The notes under the pieces are model-generated. The model worked only from the letters and a program-made list of their open reading frames with translations. It searched no databases and was not told the origin of the DNA. DNA of 64,000 bases from Lachnospiraceae bacterium AD3010 (GTDB taxonomy: Bacteria; Bacillota; Clostridia; Lachnospirales; Lachnospiraceae), in contig KK211389.1 in the NCBI GenBank assembly GCA_000622025.1, positions 186,001 through 250,000 on the forward strand, in the 5' to 3' direction. Below, one piece after another: positions 26,464 through 36,500 of this stretch. Position numbers and translations under genes: made by a program. Numbering within the stretch: the first letter of the stretch is position 1; every line of letters begins with the position of its first letter.

Positions 26464-26469
26464 AGCTTT

Positions 26470-27489
26470 CTACCTGCGGTTCTGCAGATGACTGTTTTTA
26501 GCAGTTACTCTGAATTTTAAAAAGTAATTCATATCATCCTTAATCCCCGCTTCAAAAACCTTATGGGAAAGATATGAAAGCTCCCCCTTTATCTCCGGGA
26601 ATTCCACCTTGAAAGCGTGCAGCATCTGCCTGTCTGCCTTTAATTCTTCAGAGGCCTTTAATGACTCCTCGGTACAGTACTTTCTGTCACCAAGGACGGG
26701 AAAGCCGGCCTTAAGCATATGAGCCCTTATCTGATGGGGTTTACCGGTAATAAGATGTACATAAAGAAGCGTAAGTATCCTGCCTCCGATATTTATCTTT
26801 CCTTCCGGCTCTGCTTCGGTCTCCACAGGATCGGAGTCCGGTTCCTCTGTGTCAAAAATACGGACCCTGTTTTCACTCCTGTCCTTTTTCAGATAACCCT
26901 TAAGTTTAAGAGGCTTCCTAACCTCTCCGTCAACTATTGCATAATAATACTTTTTCAGGCTCCTGTCCTTTAAAATCTGACTTAAGCACTTCAATCCCTT
27001 CTGGGTCCTTCCGCAGAGCAGGAGTCCCGAAGTGTTTCTGTCCAGACGGTTACATACCGAGGGCTTTACCGCATAGCCGCGTACGGAGTCCTCCAGGTAT
27101 TTAAGAAGAAGGTCGTTTGCGGAGATATCCGGGCTATCGTCAGACTGGCTTAAAAGTCCGGCGTCCTTATTTATGATAAGGATATTATCATCTTCATAAA
27201 CTATATCCCTCTTAAAGGACTTAAGTTCTTCTTTCTTTACCTTTCTTTGGGTCTCTGCCTGCTTTTTCCGCGGCTCGAACTTTTCTATGACTTCATCGGA
27301 AAAGAACACTTTTATACTGTCAGCAGCCTTCAGTATCTCCTTACCGCCGCATTTCTTCCCGTTTAACACTATATTCTTTTTTCGAAGCGCCTTGAAAAGC
27401 ACTGCACCCTTTGCTCCGGGCAGTGCCTTTTCCAGATACTTTTGCAAGGTCTGCCCCTCATCGGGGGCTTCTATTATGTATTCTTTCAT
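26470..27489 (-). CDS. RluA-family 23S rRNA/tRNA pseudouridine synthase
   Basis: A 339-aa RNA-modifying enzyme. An N-terminal S4-like domain (residues 1-65) is followed by a linker rich in Lys/Glu. The catalytic domain has the invariant Asp in 'NRLDRNTSGLLLCGRTQKG' (about residue 144), 'LKKYYYAIVDG' and the RNA-binding end 'LITGKPHQIRAHMLKAGFPVLGDRKYC'. The RluC/RluD subfamily is most likely, but the target uridines cannot be assigned. First gene of the recU-his operon. Confidence 0.9.
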   Translation of the reverse strand: MKEYIIEAPDEGQTLQKYLEKALPGAKGAVLFKALRKKNIVLNGKKCGGKEILKAADSIKVFFSDEVIEKFEPRKKQAETQRKVKKEELKSFKRDIVYEDDNILIINKDAGLLSQSDDSPDISANDLLLKYLEDSVRGYAVKPSVCNRLDRNTSGLLLCGRTQKGLKCLSQILKDRSLKKYYYAIVDGEVRKPLKLKGYLKKDRSENRVRIFDTEEPDSDPVETEAEPEGKINIGGRILTLLYVHLITGKPHQIRAHMLKAGFPVLGDRKYCTEESLKASEELKADRQMLHAFKVEFPEIKGELSYLSHKVFEAGIKDDMNYFLKFRVTAKNSHLQNRR

Positions 27490-27545
27490 TTAAGATTCTA
27501 TTCTTAAAGCTTCCTTACTTGGCTCAGAAAAATTGAGCGATCCCG

Positions 27546-28298
27546 TTATCTGTTTACTATCAGGGCATATTCGCCCTCGTCCATTTCATCAAATATCCCG
27601 GACATTGAAGAAAAAAGCTCCTCTTCATAACCATTTTCCTTTGCCCTCGCATCAAAACGGAAAATATGGTATTTATCAGCATCGCTTAAGTATAGGAGCC
27701 TCCCCGGGGAAAGGGAAACCGTCAAAAGCTCCTCTTTTATAATATCAGAAAGCTCCGCTTCCTTATACTCTCCGCTCCATCCGGCCTGGGAAAGGATATC
27801 ATATATCTCGATAAAGGAAGCATAGCGTAAAAGGCTTTCAGTATCGGGGGCGGAGGCGTCAAGGGTGACCGGCCTAAGCTCCCCCTTTTCATCCTCCGGC
27901 TCATAAACACAGACTATCCTCCTATAATAATCAGACAGGATAAGACTCCCGCTTCCGTCTGTCATAACAGGGATAACAAGCTCCTTTTCACTTCCGTCCG
28001 GAAGGGTTATATATCCGGTCCAGATATCGTTTTCCATCCCATCAAAGGAGAGGTCAGCACTGCATCCTTTATATGCTTCATTAAGGGAATCTTCAGCTGC
28101 CTCATCTATTTCCTCTGTTTCCTTAGCCGGAGCTTCCGCCCCTGCGGCATCCGAAAGAACGTCACTTTTGATTTCCGCGCTCTCAGCGTCCCCGGGGATA
28201 TCCTCCTTCCCTCCGGAAGGCGTATTCCCGCCACAGGCTGAAAGGCTGTGACAAAGGAGAAGTACTATTAAAAAAACTGCAATACCCCTTTTTTTCAT
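27546..28298 (-). CDS. Uncharacterised lipoprotein
   Basis: A 250-aa protein. Signal peptide MKKRGIAVFLIVLLLCHSLS with lipobox LSAC, an acidic Ala/Glu-rich linker (residues 25-75), then a globular part beginning 'LNEAYKGCSADLSFDGMENDIWTGYI' with no recognised family. The single later Cys (about 80) stands in that region. Downstream of a two-TM protein gene (4 nt) and upstream of the pseudouridine synthase. Function unknown. Confidence 0.75.
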   Translation of the reverse strand: MKKRGIAVFLIVLLLCHSLSACGGNTPSGGKEDIPGDAESAEIKSDVLSDAAGAEAPAKETEEIDEAAEDSLNEAYKGCSADLSFDGMENDIWTGYITLPDGSEKELVIPVMTDGSGSLILSDYYRRIVCVYEPEDEKGELRPVTLDASAPDTESLLRYASFIEIYDILSQAGWSGEYKEAELSDIIKEELLTVSLSPGRLLYLSDADKYHIFRFDARAKENGYEEELFSSMSGIFDEMDEGEYALIVNR

Positions 28299-28302
28299 AG
28301 GA

Positions 28303-28893
28303 CTATAATGACAGGTTGGAAATAAGCTTTATCATTTCCCCGTCTTTTGTAAGGACCTTTATCTTCTGTTCATTCAGGTATTTTAATCTTTTTATGAATT
28401 CATCTGTGCCCCGGAAGCTCTTTATATTCCATTCCCTGAAGCCGTTCTTTTTTGACATAAGGTTAAGGTGCCTTAAAAGCTCCTTATCATCAGTCTCTTT
28501 ATCGGGAAAAAGAAGTAAGGTATTCTTGTTTATCACTGCGATACAGGGAACAAAGTACGACTTCTCCGTAGTGGTAATAACCGAATCATATAGGACCGGC
28601 ACAATTCCCCTCACCTCTTCTATCCTCTCATAAACCTCGTAATCTACGGATTTAAATCTCAAAAACATGATGAGATTTACGGCTGCCATAGCTGTCGGTA
28701 TCGCGGATATCACGGCAAGCACCAGAAATACCATCCCGTACTGCGGGAATATGACCCAGGTGCAGAGTGTGAGGATCAGGGTAATAACGCAGGGAATAAG
28801 AAAGCGCACAAGGGAAGAGCGGTGCTGGCTGTCAAGATAGCCCCGCTCTCCTTTTCCCGGCCTGATACTTTTATCCGTATTATCACGACTCAT
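28303..28893 (-). CDS. Uncharacterised membrane protein (two TM helices)
   Basis: A 196-aa protein. A basic N-terminus is followed by two close hydrophobic helices (about 30-52 and 54-76) and a cytoplasmic C-terminal domain of about 115 residues ('EVRGIVPVLYDSVITTTEKSYF', 'NGFREWNIKSFRGTDEFIKRL'). No family recognised. It overlaps the upstream beta-helix gene by 11 nt, so the two are probably co-translated. Confidence 0.7.
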   Translation of the reverse strand: MSRDNTDKSIRPGKGERGYLDSQHRSSLVRFLIPCVITLILTLCTWVIFPQYGMVFLVLAVISAIPTAMAAVNLIMFLRFKSVDYEVYERIEEVRGIVPVLYDSVITTTEKSYFVPCIAVINKNTLLLFPDKETDDKELLRHLNLMSKKNGFREWNIKSFRGTDEFIKRLKYLNEQKIKVLTKDGEMIKLISNLSL

Positions 28894-29557
28894 GCTTCTT
28901 TACTATGCTGTCCTTTTCCTTAAAAATGGAATCCGGTGCTATAACGCCCCTCACGCTTGAAAGAGGGTAGATATTTGTGTTTCTGCCTATCACGGTTCCG
29001 GGATTCAGGACTGAATTGCAGCCCACCTCCACATGGTCCCCGAGCATTGCGCCGAATTTCTTAAGCCCGGTCTCTATCCTTTCCTCCCCATCCTTAACGA
29101 CAACAAGCGTCTTGTCTGCCTTGACGTTTGATGTTATGGAGCCGGCTCCCATATGGGAATAAAACCCGAGGATCGAGTCCCCGACATAATTATAGTGGGG
29201 CACCTGTACATGATTAAATAAGATCACATTCTTAAGCTCTGTGGAATTTCCAACGACACAGTTATTTCCGATAAGGACCTTCCCCCTTATGAAAGCTCCG
29301 GGTCTGACCTCTGTATCTTCTCCGATTATGCAGGGACCAAGTATTGCTCCCACAGTCGGAAAGATCTTCGCACTCCGTGCGATCCAGATATCATCGCCCT
29401 TTTTTTCATAGATCACGGGATCAAGGCTTTCCCCAAGCTTTTTTATCATATCTCCTATCCCGTTTAAGGCTTCCCACGGATAGGTAAAGCCCCTTAAGTA
29501 ATCTCCCGAAAGGGTTTCATTAAGATCATATAAATTGACTGTTTTTGCTCTTTCCAT
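28883..29557 (-). CDS. Left-handed beta-helix protein (GlmU C-terminal-like)
   Basis: A 224-aa protein with hexapeptide repeats from about residue 60 on ('IGEDTEVRPGAFIRGKVLIGNNCVVGN', 'GAMLGDHVEVGCNSVLNPGTVIGRNTNIYPLSSVRG'). It resembles the acetyltransferase half of GlmU and is usually annotated UDP-N-acetylglucosamine pyrophosphorylase-related, although the N-terminal nucleotidyltransferase domain is absent. Probably an acyl- or acetyltransferase acting on a nucleotide sugar. The substrate is not determinable. Confidence 0.82.
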   Translation of the reverse strand: MERAKTVNLYDLNETLSGDYLRGFTYPWEALNGIGDMIKKLGESLDPVIYEKKGDDIWIARSAKIFPTVGAILGPCIIGEDTEVRPGAFIRGKVLIGNNCVVGNSTELKNVILFNHVQVPHYNYVGDSILGFYSHMGAGSITSNVKADKTLVVVKDGEERIETGLKKFGAMLGDHVEVGCNSVLNPGTVIGRNTNIYPLSSVRGVIAPDSIFKEKDSIVKKHES

Positions 29558-29580
29558 TTATAACAGCTGTTTCCTTTCTT

Positions 29581-31614
29581 CTATTTTCTCTGATTAAGAG
29601 CCCTGAACCTTTTTCCAAGCTCTACACTCAGATCCCGGCTCCTTACGGAATCCACGTATTTTCTCACATAATTATCCAGGGTCTCCCTGTATTTTTCCGG
29701 TGTGAGCTCTCCTCTCTCAACCTGGGAAAGACCCTTTTCCCAGCTTGCCGTCATCTCGGGATTCAGCATCCCGGGCATTGTAAGATATACCACCTCATAG
29801 ATCATCTCTCCGAGCTTTCCCGGTGTCAGTATCTGGTTCTTTTTATTAAGGCCTAAGTACCTGATATGTATAAGCTTTTCAAGTATACCGGCTCTTGTGG
29901 CACTGGTGCCGATCCCGGCTCCCTTTATCTGGGCACGGAGCTCCTCATCCTCAATAAGCTGACCCGCATTTTCCATGGCGAGTATCATAGATCCTGTGGT
30001 ATAACGTTTCGGAGGGCTGGTCTTCCCCTCCTTAAGGGAGAATTCCGTGGGCTTTACCTCCATTGACTTCTTTATTACCGGGATAAGCTTCAGAAGATCT
30101 CCGTCATTCTCCTCTTCCTCATCCTCCGGCTCCTCATCCTTTTCACTGCCCTTTTCCTCCCCCGTTTTTCCGGGAGCTCCCGCAAACTTTCTGTCCTGAC
30201 CGGTTATCACGAAGAAACCCGGGTCACTCAGAGCCTTTGAAGATGTAAAGAAGCTTTCTTCTCCCTTTTCGGTGCTGACAACTGTTGTCAGGGAAACCTT
30301 CTTAAATACGGCAGGGGGGTAAAATATGGACAGAAAGCGTCTGACTATCATATCATATATCTTTTTTGAGATATCGCTTAACCTGTTATATTCAGAAAGG
30401 TTCCCGGTGGGGATTATGGCGTAGTGATCCGTCACCTTGCTGTCATCGGTATAAGGCTTTTTTATAATGTTCTTATAGAGCCCCTCCAAAATGATCTTCC
30501 CGGCAAAGCCGCTCACCGGTGTATAGCGCTTTACCCCGTTTAGATTCTTTATGATCTCGGATGCCACCGCCTTTGTTAAGACCCGGGCATCGGTCCTCGG
30601 GTAGGTAGTAAGCTTCTTTTCGTATAATTCCTGTGCGCAGTTCAGAGTCTCGTCGGGGCTAATATGAAAGCGTTTGGAGCAGGCTGCCTGAAGCTCCGCA
30701 AGATTAAATAAAAGAGGCGGCTTCTTCTTTTCATCAGTCTTCTTTATATCCTTTATAATAGCTCCCTTATTGTTCTTAAGGGCTTCGATGAATTCCAGGG
30801 CGGCTTCCTTTGAAAGAAAACCTTTTTCACTGTATATCCCGGGAAGTCCCTCTAAGGCAGAACCCTTCGTGATCTTCCATTCCCCGCCGTAGCTTCCCTC
30901 CGGAACGGAAAAGCTGCCTCTGATACGGTAGAATACGGTTTCCTTAAAATCCCTTATCTCTCTTTCTCTTCTGACTACCATACCAAGAACACAGGTCATA
31001 ACCCTTCCTACGGCTATGGCGGAATACTTTTTTGTTCCGGCAGCTTCATTAAGCATCTTTCCGTATTTCACGGAAAGAGCCCGGGAAAAATTGATGCCCA
31101 TGGAATAGTCCTCTATCCCGCGCATTATCCCCGCGTTTGACAGATTATCGTATTCACTGTAAGGCTTCGCTTCACTTATGCCTCTTTTTATCTCTTCCTC
31201 GGTGGTGGAGTCTATCCAGACCCGTTTCTCCCTGATCCCCTTCCTTACTCCGCTTTTCCTGCGGATAAGCTCCTCTATTACCTGACCCTCTCTTCCGGAG
31301 TCTCCTGCCCAGAGTATGGTCTCTATATCTTCCCTGTGGAGCATTTTCTTAACGATCCCGTACTGCTTTTTTACGCTGTCTATGACCTCGTATTTATACT
31401 CAGCAGGAAGAAAGGGGAGATCCTCCATCCTCCACCTCTTGTACTTCTCATCATATTTCTCGGGATAGCACATCTCGATAAGATGCCCCACGCACCAGGT
31501 AATGCAGAAGCTGTCATTCTCTAAAAAGCCATCAGAACGCCCCCTGACATTCAGTATGGATGCGTATTCCCTGGCAACACTGGGCTTTTCCGTTATCACA
31601 AGAGTCTTTCCCAT
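29581..31614 (-). CDS. topB: DNA topoisomerase III (type IA)
   Basis: A 677-aa DNA relaxing/decatenating enzyme. The N-terminal TOPRIM domain has Glu in 'LVITEKPSVAREYA' and the acidic patch 'WAGDSGREGQVIEELI' (about 103-118; family versions often read D-x-D-REGE). The catalytic Tyr lies in 'TTYPRTDARVL' (about 337), and the toroid continues to 'PGMLNPEMTASWEKGLSQVERGE'. An acidic Glu/Asp insertion at about 480-505 is unusual. No C-terminal zinc fingers. The start directly follows the coaBC stop (TAAATG). Confidence 0.93.
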   Translation of the reverse strand: MGKTLVITEKPSVAREYASILNVRGRSDGFLENDSFCITWCVGHLIEMCYPEKYDEKYKRWRMEDLPFLPAEYKYEVIDSVKKQYGIVKKMLHREDIETILWAGDSGREGQVIEELIRRKSGVRKGIREKRVWIDSTTEEEIKRGISEAKPYSEYDNLSNAGIMRGIEDYSMGINFSRALSVKYGKMLNEAAGTKKYSAIAVGRVMTCVLGMVVRREREIRDFKETVFYRIRGSFSVPEGSYGGEWKITKGSALEGLPGIYSEKGFLSKEAALEFIEALKNNKGAIIKDIKKTDEKKKPPLLFNLAELQAACSKRFHISPDETLNCAQELYEKKLTTYPRTDARVLTKAVASEIIKNLNGVKRYTPVSGFAGKIILEGLYKNIIKKPYTDDSKVTDHYAIIPTGNLSEYNRLSDISKKIYDMIVRRFLSIFYPPAVFKKVSLTTVVSTEKGEESFFTSSKALSDPGFFVITGQDRKFAGAPGKTGEEKGSEKDEEPEDEEEENDGDLLKLIPVIKKSMEVKPTEFSLKEGKTSPPKRYTTGSMILAMENAGQLIEDEELRAQIKGAGIGTSATRAGILEKLIHIRYLGLNKKNQILTPGKLGEMIYEVVYLTMPGMLNPEMTASWEKGLSQVERGELTPEKYRETLDNYVRKYVDSVRSRDLSVELGKRFRALNQRK

Positions 31615-32823
31615 TTACGAAGAGACTCCCGTTCTTTGGGAAATATCAGAAACTATCTCATCAAATATAAGATCCGAAAGCTCTCTCTTTGACAAGAAGG
31701 GCAGCTCCCTGTTTCCGTCTTTTTTTATAAGGGTTATCCTGTTCGTATCGCTAATAAAGCCTGCCCCTTCATCCCTTAATGAATTGGCGCAGATCATATC
31801 GGCATTCTTTTTCTTGAGCTTTTTTGCAGCATTTTCGATAAGATCCTCGGTCTCCATGGCAAAGCCGCATATATACTGCTTTTCCGTCCTTTTCAAACCT
31901 ACGGTTTCAAGGATATCAACCGTCCTTTCAAGATGGATAACAGGTGTTTCACCATCTTTTTTCTTGATCTTACTCTTACTTATTTCTGCTGGTCTGAAAT
32001 CCGCAACAGCTGCCGCAAATATAAAGATATCAGTATCCTTTTGTCTCTTAAACACTTCTTCTGCCATTTCCGAAGCGGAAAAGACATCTACCCTGTCAAC
32101 ACCAAGCGGCGCTTTAAGGGCTGTCCGTCCCGAAACAAGAGTGACGTAAGCCCCCCTGTCTGCTGCCGCATCGGCAAGAGCATAGCCCATCTTCCCTGAA
32201 GAGTGGTTGGTGATGAAGCGCACGGGATCTATCCTTTCAGCGGTGGGACCGGCAGTGATAAGAACCCTCTTCCCGGCCATATCTTTTATATGTCCTATAT
32301 GCCTTAAGCCGCATTCTATAAGCTCCTCCACCGGAGGAAGCTTTCCCTTTCCCTCGTCACCGCAGGCAAGAAGTCCCCTTGCAGGCTCAATGATCTCGTA
32401 GCCGTAGCTTTTAAGCTTCTTCATATTGTCCTGAACTATGGGATTTTCGTACATAGCGGTATTCATAGCGGGAGCTATAAGCTTCGGGCATTTTACGGCC
32501 ATTATTGTGGTTGAAGCCATATCGTCCGCTATGCCGTTTGCGATCTTTCCAATGATATCGGCACTGGCAGGGGCCACCATACAGAGATCGGCAGCCTTTG
32601 CAAGGCTGATATGCTCAACCTCAAAGTCAAAATCCCTGTCAAAGGTGTCCATCACGCACTTATTTCCCGTGAGTGTCTCAAAGGTAATGGGGTTAATAAA
32701 GAAAGCGGCATTCCTTGTCATAATGACATTTACATTGAATCCCGCTTTTCTGAATCCGTGTGCAAGGTCCGCAGCCTTATATGCTGCAATGGAACCGGTT
32801 ACTATCAATAATACATTTTTCAT
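31615..32823 (-). CDS. coaBC: Bifunctional phosphopantothenoylcysteine decarboxylase/phosphopantothenate-cysteine ligase
   Basis: A 402-aa coenzyme A pathway enzyme. The N-terminal flavin-dependent CoaC (1-180) has 'VTGSIAAYKAADLAHGFRKAG', the active-site His in 'VEHISLAKAADL' and 'APAMNTAMYENPIVQ'. The C-terminal CoaB (185-402) has 'VLITAGPTAERIDPVRFITNHSSGKMGYALADAA' with parts in sequence, and 'ADMICANSLRDEGAGF'. The bacterial type usually uses CTP. It sits between a response regulator gene (3 nt) and topB. Confidence 0.96.
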   Translation of the reverse strand: MKNVLLIVTGSIAAYKAADLAHGFRKAGFNVNVIMTRNAAFFINPITFETLTGNKCVMDTFDRDFDFEVEHISLAKAADLCMVAPASADIIGKIANGIADDMASTTIMAVKCPKLIAPAMNTAMYENPIVQDNMKKLKSYGYEIIEPARGLLACGDEGKGKLPPVEELIECGLRHIGHIKDMAGKRVLITAGPTAERIDPVRFITNHSSGKMGYALADAAADRGAYVTLVSGRTALKAPLGVDRVDVFSASEMAEEVFKRQKDTDIFIFAAAVADFRPAEISKSKIKKKDGETPVIHLERTVDILETVGLKRTEKQYICGFAMETEDLIENAAKKLKKKNADMICANSLRDEGAGFISDTNRITLIKKDGNRELPFLSKRELSDLIFDEIVSDISQRTGVSS

Positions 32824-32826
32824 TAA

Positions 32827-33552
32827 TCAGACCAAATCGCTTAATTTATCTATGAGCTCTCCCTGATTCACGGGCTTAAGAAGGAAGCCGCTGGGATGAA
32901 GGGAAAGGCTCCTCATAACCATATCCTTCTCGGAATTTCCCGTAAGGAACACAACAGGTACCGTACCTCCCTTATCCATTATCCTTATCTTCTTTAAGGT
33001 AGTGGGGCCGTCCATTTCAGGCATATAGCAGTCCAGAAGTATGCAGTCCGGGAACTGCTTTTCCAGAAACTTTATGGCCTGGGCACCGGATTTGACACAG
33101 GTAACCTTAAACTGCTTTTCCAGATATCCCTTTACGACCTTTAATGCAACCAGGTCATCATCCACAACAAGGATATGCTTCTTCCTTCCGCAGGATATCA
33201 TAAGCCTGTCTATCGCCGTCCGAATGGACTCAAGAGAGCTGTATTCCGGAAGCTCATAGGAAGCCCCGGGGAAAACATTGCTTGAAAAGATCTCCCTGTC
33301 CTTTTCGTCCGCAACCAGCAAAAGGGGAATATCCTTAAACCTTTCATCCTCCCTGAAGTCTATCATTGAAAAAAGCTTCTGCCTCATAGCGCTCTCAACA
33401 TAAACCACTATACATTCGGGAATGAAGGATCCGGCTTCGGATAAGATATCATTTGTTATAAGAGAATACTTTGCATTATATATCCCGTCAAAGCCTCTCT
33501 GAAATTCCTTCAATTTGTCGATTGTTGAAGCTAAAGCAAGTAATTTCTGCAT
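32827..33552 (-). CDS. Response regulator, two receiver-like domains in tandem
   Basis: A 241-aa protein. Residues 122-241 are a complete receiver: 'HILVVDDDLVALKVVKGYL', phospho-acceptor Asp in 'CILLDCYMPEMDG' (about 172), Thr in 'VVFLTGNS', Lys in 'GFLLKPVNQG'. Residues 1-118 look like a second, degenerate receiver ('ECIVVYVESAMRQKLF', 'DIPLLLVADEKDREIF') without the acidic pocket. There is no output domain, so it acts by protein contact. It lies 22 nt after the large hybrid kinase gene and is its likely partner. Confidence 0.88.
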   Translation of the reverse strand: MQKLLALASTIDKLKEFQRGFDGIYNAKYSLITNDILSEAGSFIPECIVVYVESAMRQKLFSMIDFREDERFKDIPLLLVADEKDREIFSSNVFPGASYELPEYSSLESIRTAIDRLMISCGRKKHILVVDDDLVALKVVKGYLEKQFKVTCVKSGAQAIKFLEKQFPDCILLDCYMPEMDGPTTLKKIRIMDKGGTVPVVFLTGNSEKDMVMRSLSLHPSGFLLKPVNQGELIDKLSDLV

Positions 33553-33574
33553 AATACAACACCACCTTTATTGA

Positions 33575-36500
33575 TTATACCATATTTCGTAAGGCGCTTT
33601 CAATGCACTCCTCCGCCTCGTCATAGTCAAAGTCCCGAAGCAGCTTAAGCGCATTCTTTGCTTCCTTCTTTATCTCAGGGCGGACACCTGAAAGCTCCGT
33701 AAATTCACCCAGCTCTGTCTCGGCTTCATCGGTATCCATATCCTGAAGCAGAGAAACGATTCTCTGCAGACGTTCCCTTACATCCTCATCGGGAAGAAGC
33801 TCCCCCTGATCACTATCTTCCCCTGCTTCCGTTTCTCCCTCTGCCTCCTCCTCCTGAAGTGCCGTTTCTATTTCCATAAGGACCCGGCTAAGAAGGGTTT
33901 CCAGCCCCTCCTTTTCATCAAGGATCTTCTCCTCTTCCCTGTCACGGGCAAGATCCTCAAAATGCTTTGCGAGATTGGAAAGCTCATCTGCTCCGATATA
34001 GCGTGCCGAGCTTTTCAGGGCATGAACCGATATCTGATAAGCCGCAAGATCATGGGATGCAAGCTGGCTTTCAAAGGTCTCGGGCTTATTTGACATGATA
34101 AAGGAATTAAGGAGGGTCTTATACATCTCCAGATCCTTCAATGAATTCTCCAGTCCCTTATTTACGTCAATATCTACAAGGTGTCTCAGCCACTCCCTGT
34201 TTCCGCTTTCATTTGTGTCCCTGACCGCGGAGCTCCCGTTGACCATATCGGATACTTCGTTTATATCCTTCGGATCTCTCTTCTTCTTTTTCTCCGGGAT
34301 CCACTTATCCATCACCTCCATAAGCCTCTTAAGCTCTATCGGCTTCGTAAGGTAATCATTCATCCCCGCATTCAGGAATTCCTCTTCAACTCCCTTTATT
34401 GCATTGGCTGTAAGAGCGATAACCGGTGTTGTATATTTCTCCCTGATCTTCACAGTGGTCTCTATGCCGTCCATTCCCGGCATCATATGATCCATAAAGA
34501 TAACATCATACGGCTCATCCTCTTCAAGATGCGCCAGAGCTTCGATCCCGCTGGATGCAAGATTTACACTTGCCCCATACTGGCTTATAAGGCCCTTTGC
34601 AACCTCGAGATTCACCCTGTTGTCATCCACCACAAGGATCCTTACATCCGGACAAACAAACGGCAGGCTGAATTCCTCATTCTTTACCCTTGATTCACCG
34701 AATACAAAGCTGCAGTCCGTATTGTCAACTATCCTCTGGGGTATCGAGAAGCTGAAGGTACTGCCTTCGCCGTAAACACTCTCCACCTCAATGGATCCTC
34801 CCATGAGATTAAGGAGATTCTTACAGACCGCAAGTCCCAGTCCGGTTCCGGTGATACCGCGGTTTCTCCTGGTATCTATCTGCATAAATGACTCGAAGAG
34901 CTTTGGCATATCCTCGTCCTTTATGCCTATACCCGTATCCTTTACGGCTGCTATGAGTTCCCCGCTTTCATCATTCTTCGGTCTCCAGTCCACTGAAAGG
35001 GTAATCTCCCCCTTATCCGTATATTTGACGGAATTATTGAGGATATTTATAAATATCTGCCTTATCCTCATAACATCCCCGTACAGACCCTCGGGAATAT
35101 GATTTCCGATATTAACGGTGAATTTAATAGGCTTTTCGGATATCTGTATGCCGATTATACTTGTAATATCGTTGAGAAGGGAGGACATGGCATAATTATC
35201 CTCTATGATCTCAAACTTTCCGGACTCTATCTTTGAGAAATCAAGTATCTGGTTGATTATCCCAAGGAGGTTATTGGCGCTGGATCTGATATTTCCCGCA
35301 TAGCTCCTTGTCTTATCCGAAATATTCTTTTCAGAAAGAATGAGCTCTGAGAAGCCGGCGATGGCGTTCATCGGAGTCCTTATCTCATGTGACATGGATG
35401 AGAGGAAGTTTGACTTTGCGGCACTTGCCTGATCTGCCATATTCTTAAGGATGAAGGAAGCTATTATGGAAGAGAGCTCCGAAAGGGCATCTATAAGCTC
35501 CTGCGGCCATTCATAGTCCCTGTCGGATTTCTCATAGAAGATACAACCCCTTATCTCGTCCTCGGATCTAATAAAGCATATAATCCCGGATGTACCCAGG
35601 GCATCCAGGAAGTCTCCGGTGTCCCCTTTAAGAAAGTCAAAGAAATTGTGATCCACCCTTATGACATCATCCTTTTCAAGGAGCTTTCTTGCCTTGTCAA
35701 AATCATCCTTATCCACATTGAACTTTCTTCCGAGGAAAGGGCAGCCCAGCCTGTGCACCTTGTCAAATTCACCTATGCAGGAAAAGCTCTCAAGTGTTGT
35801 AGTGCTGTCCCGTTCCAGAATATGGATGAAATCTATGTTAAACTGGCTGCTTATGCGCTCAAGGGTAAGCTCCACGGCACTCTGCAGCTCCTTTGATCTC
35901 TGAAGCACATTAAAGACAAAGGGAATGATCTCACCGAAATAGGGATTATCCTTCTGACTGTCGGGCACGCTGTTTATCTGGAACTTCTCCTCCATAGGCA
36001 TGGCTTCCATAAGGTCTGCAAGCCCGTGGAAATAGGTAATGGTATACTTAAGCCCCATTCCGGCGCCCTTATTTATATTAAGGGAATCAAGTCCCTCTTT
36101 GATTCTGGAATCAAAGATCTCCATGACCTCATCCGTAGGATTGCTAAAATATACAACGAATGAAGGATCGGATATCCTTATCTTCAGATCATCCTCTGCG
36201 GTAAGATTCCGTATGCCCTCAGCCATTCGCTCTATGACCGCATCCAGAAAGACTCTTCCCATAACATCTGCTATTTCAGAGAAGTTGCTAAAGTGGATAT
36301 AGCAGATACTGGCCACATTTCCCGGCCCCTCGTCGCTAGTTTTCTGTGAAAGGAGCCTTAAGCCCACATCCCACTGGATAAAGTTGGTGACCCTGTCACG
36401 GGCAACCCTTTCGAGAAGGATCTGCTCCTCCCTCTTTTCGGCGGTTATGTCCTTAACCCTGCCTACTCCCCTCTCTGCTTCTCCGGTCTGCTCGTTATAT

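Noticed and set aside
27490-27545. GCTCA/TGAGC stem near the pseudouridine synthase start as terminator
   Set aside because: The stem is only 5 bp with no T-tail on the relevant strand.
31502-32149. 215-codon plus-strand frame opposite topB/coaBC
   Set aside because: It crosses the border of two well-supported minus-strand genes, is Ser/Leu-rich and matches no family.
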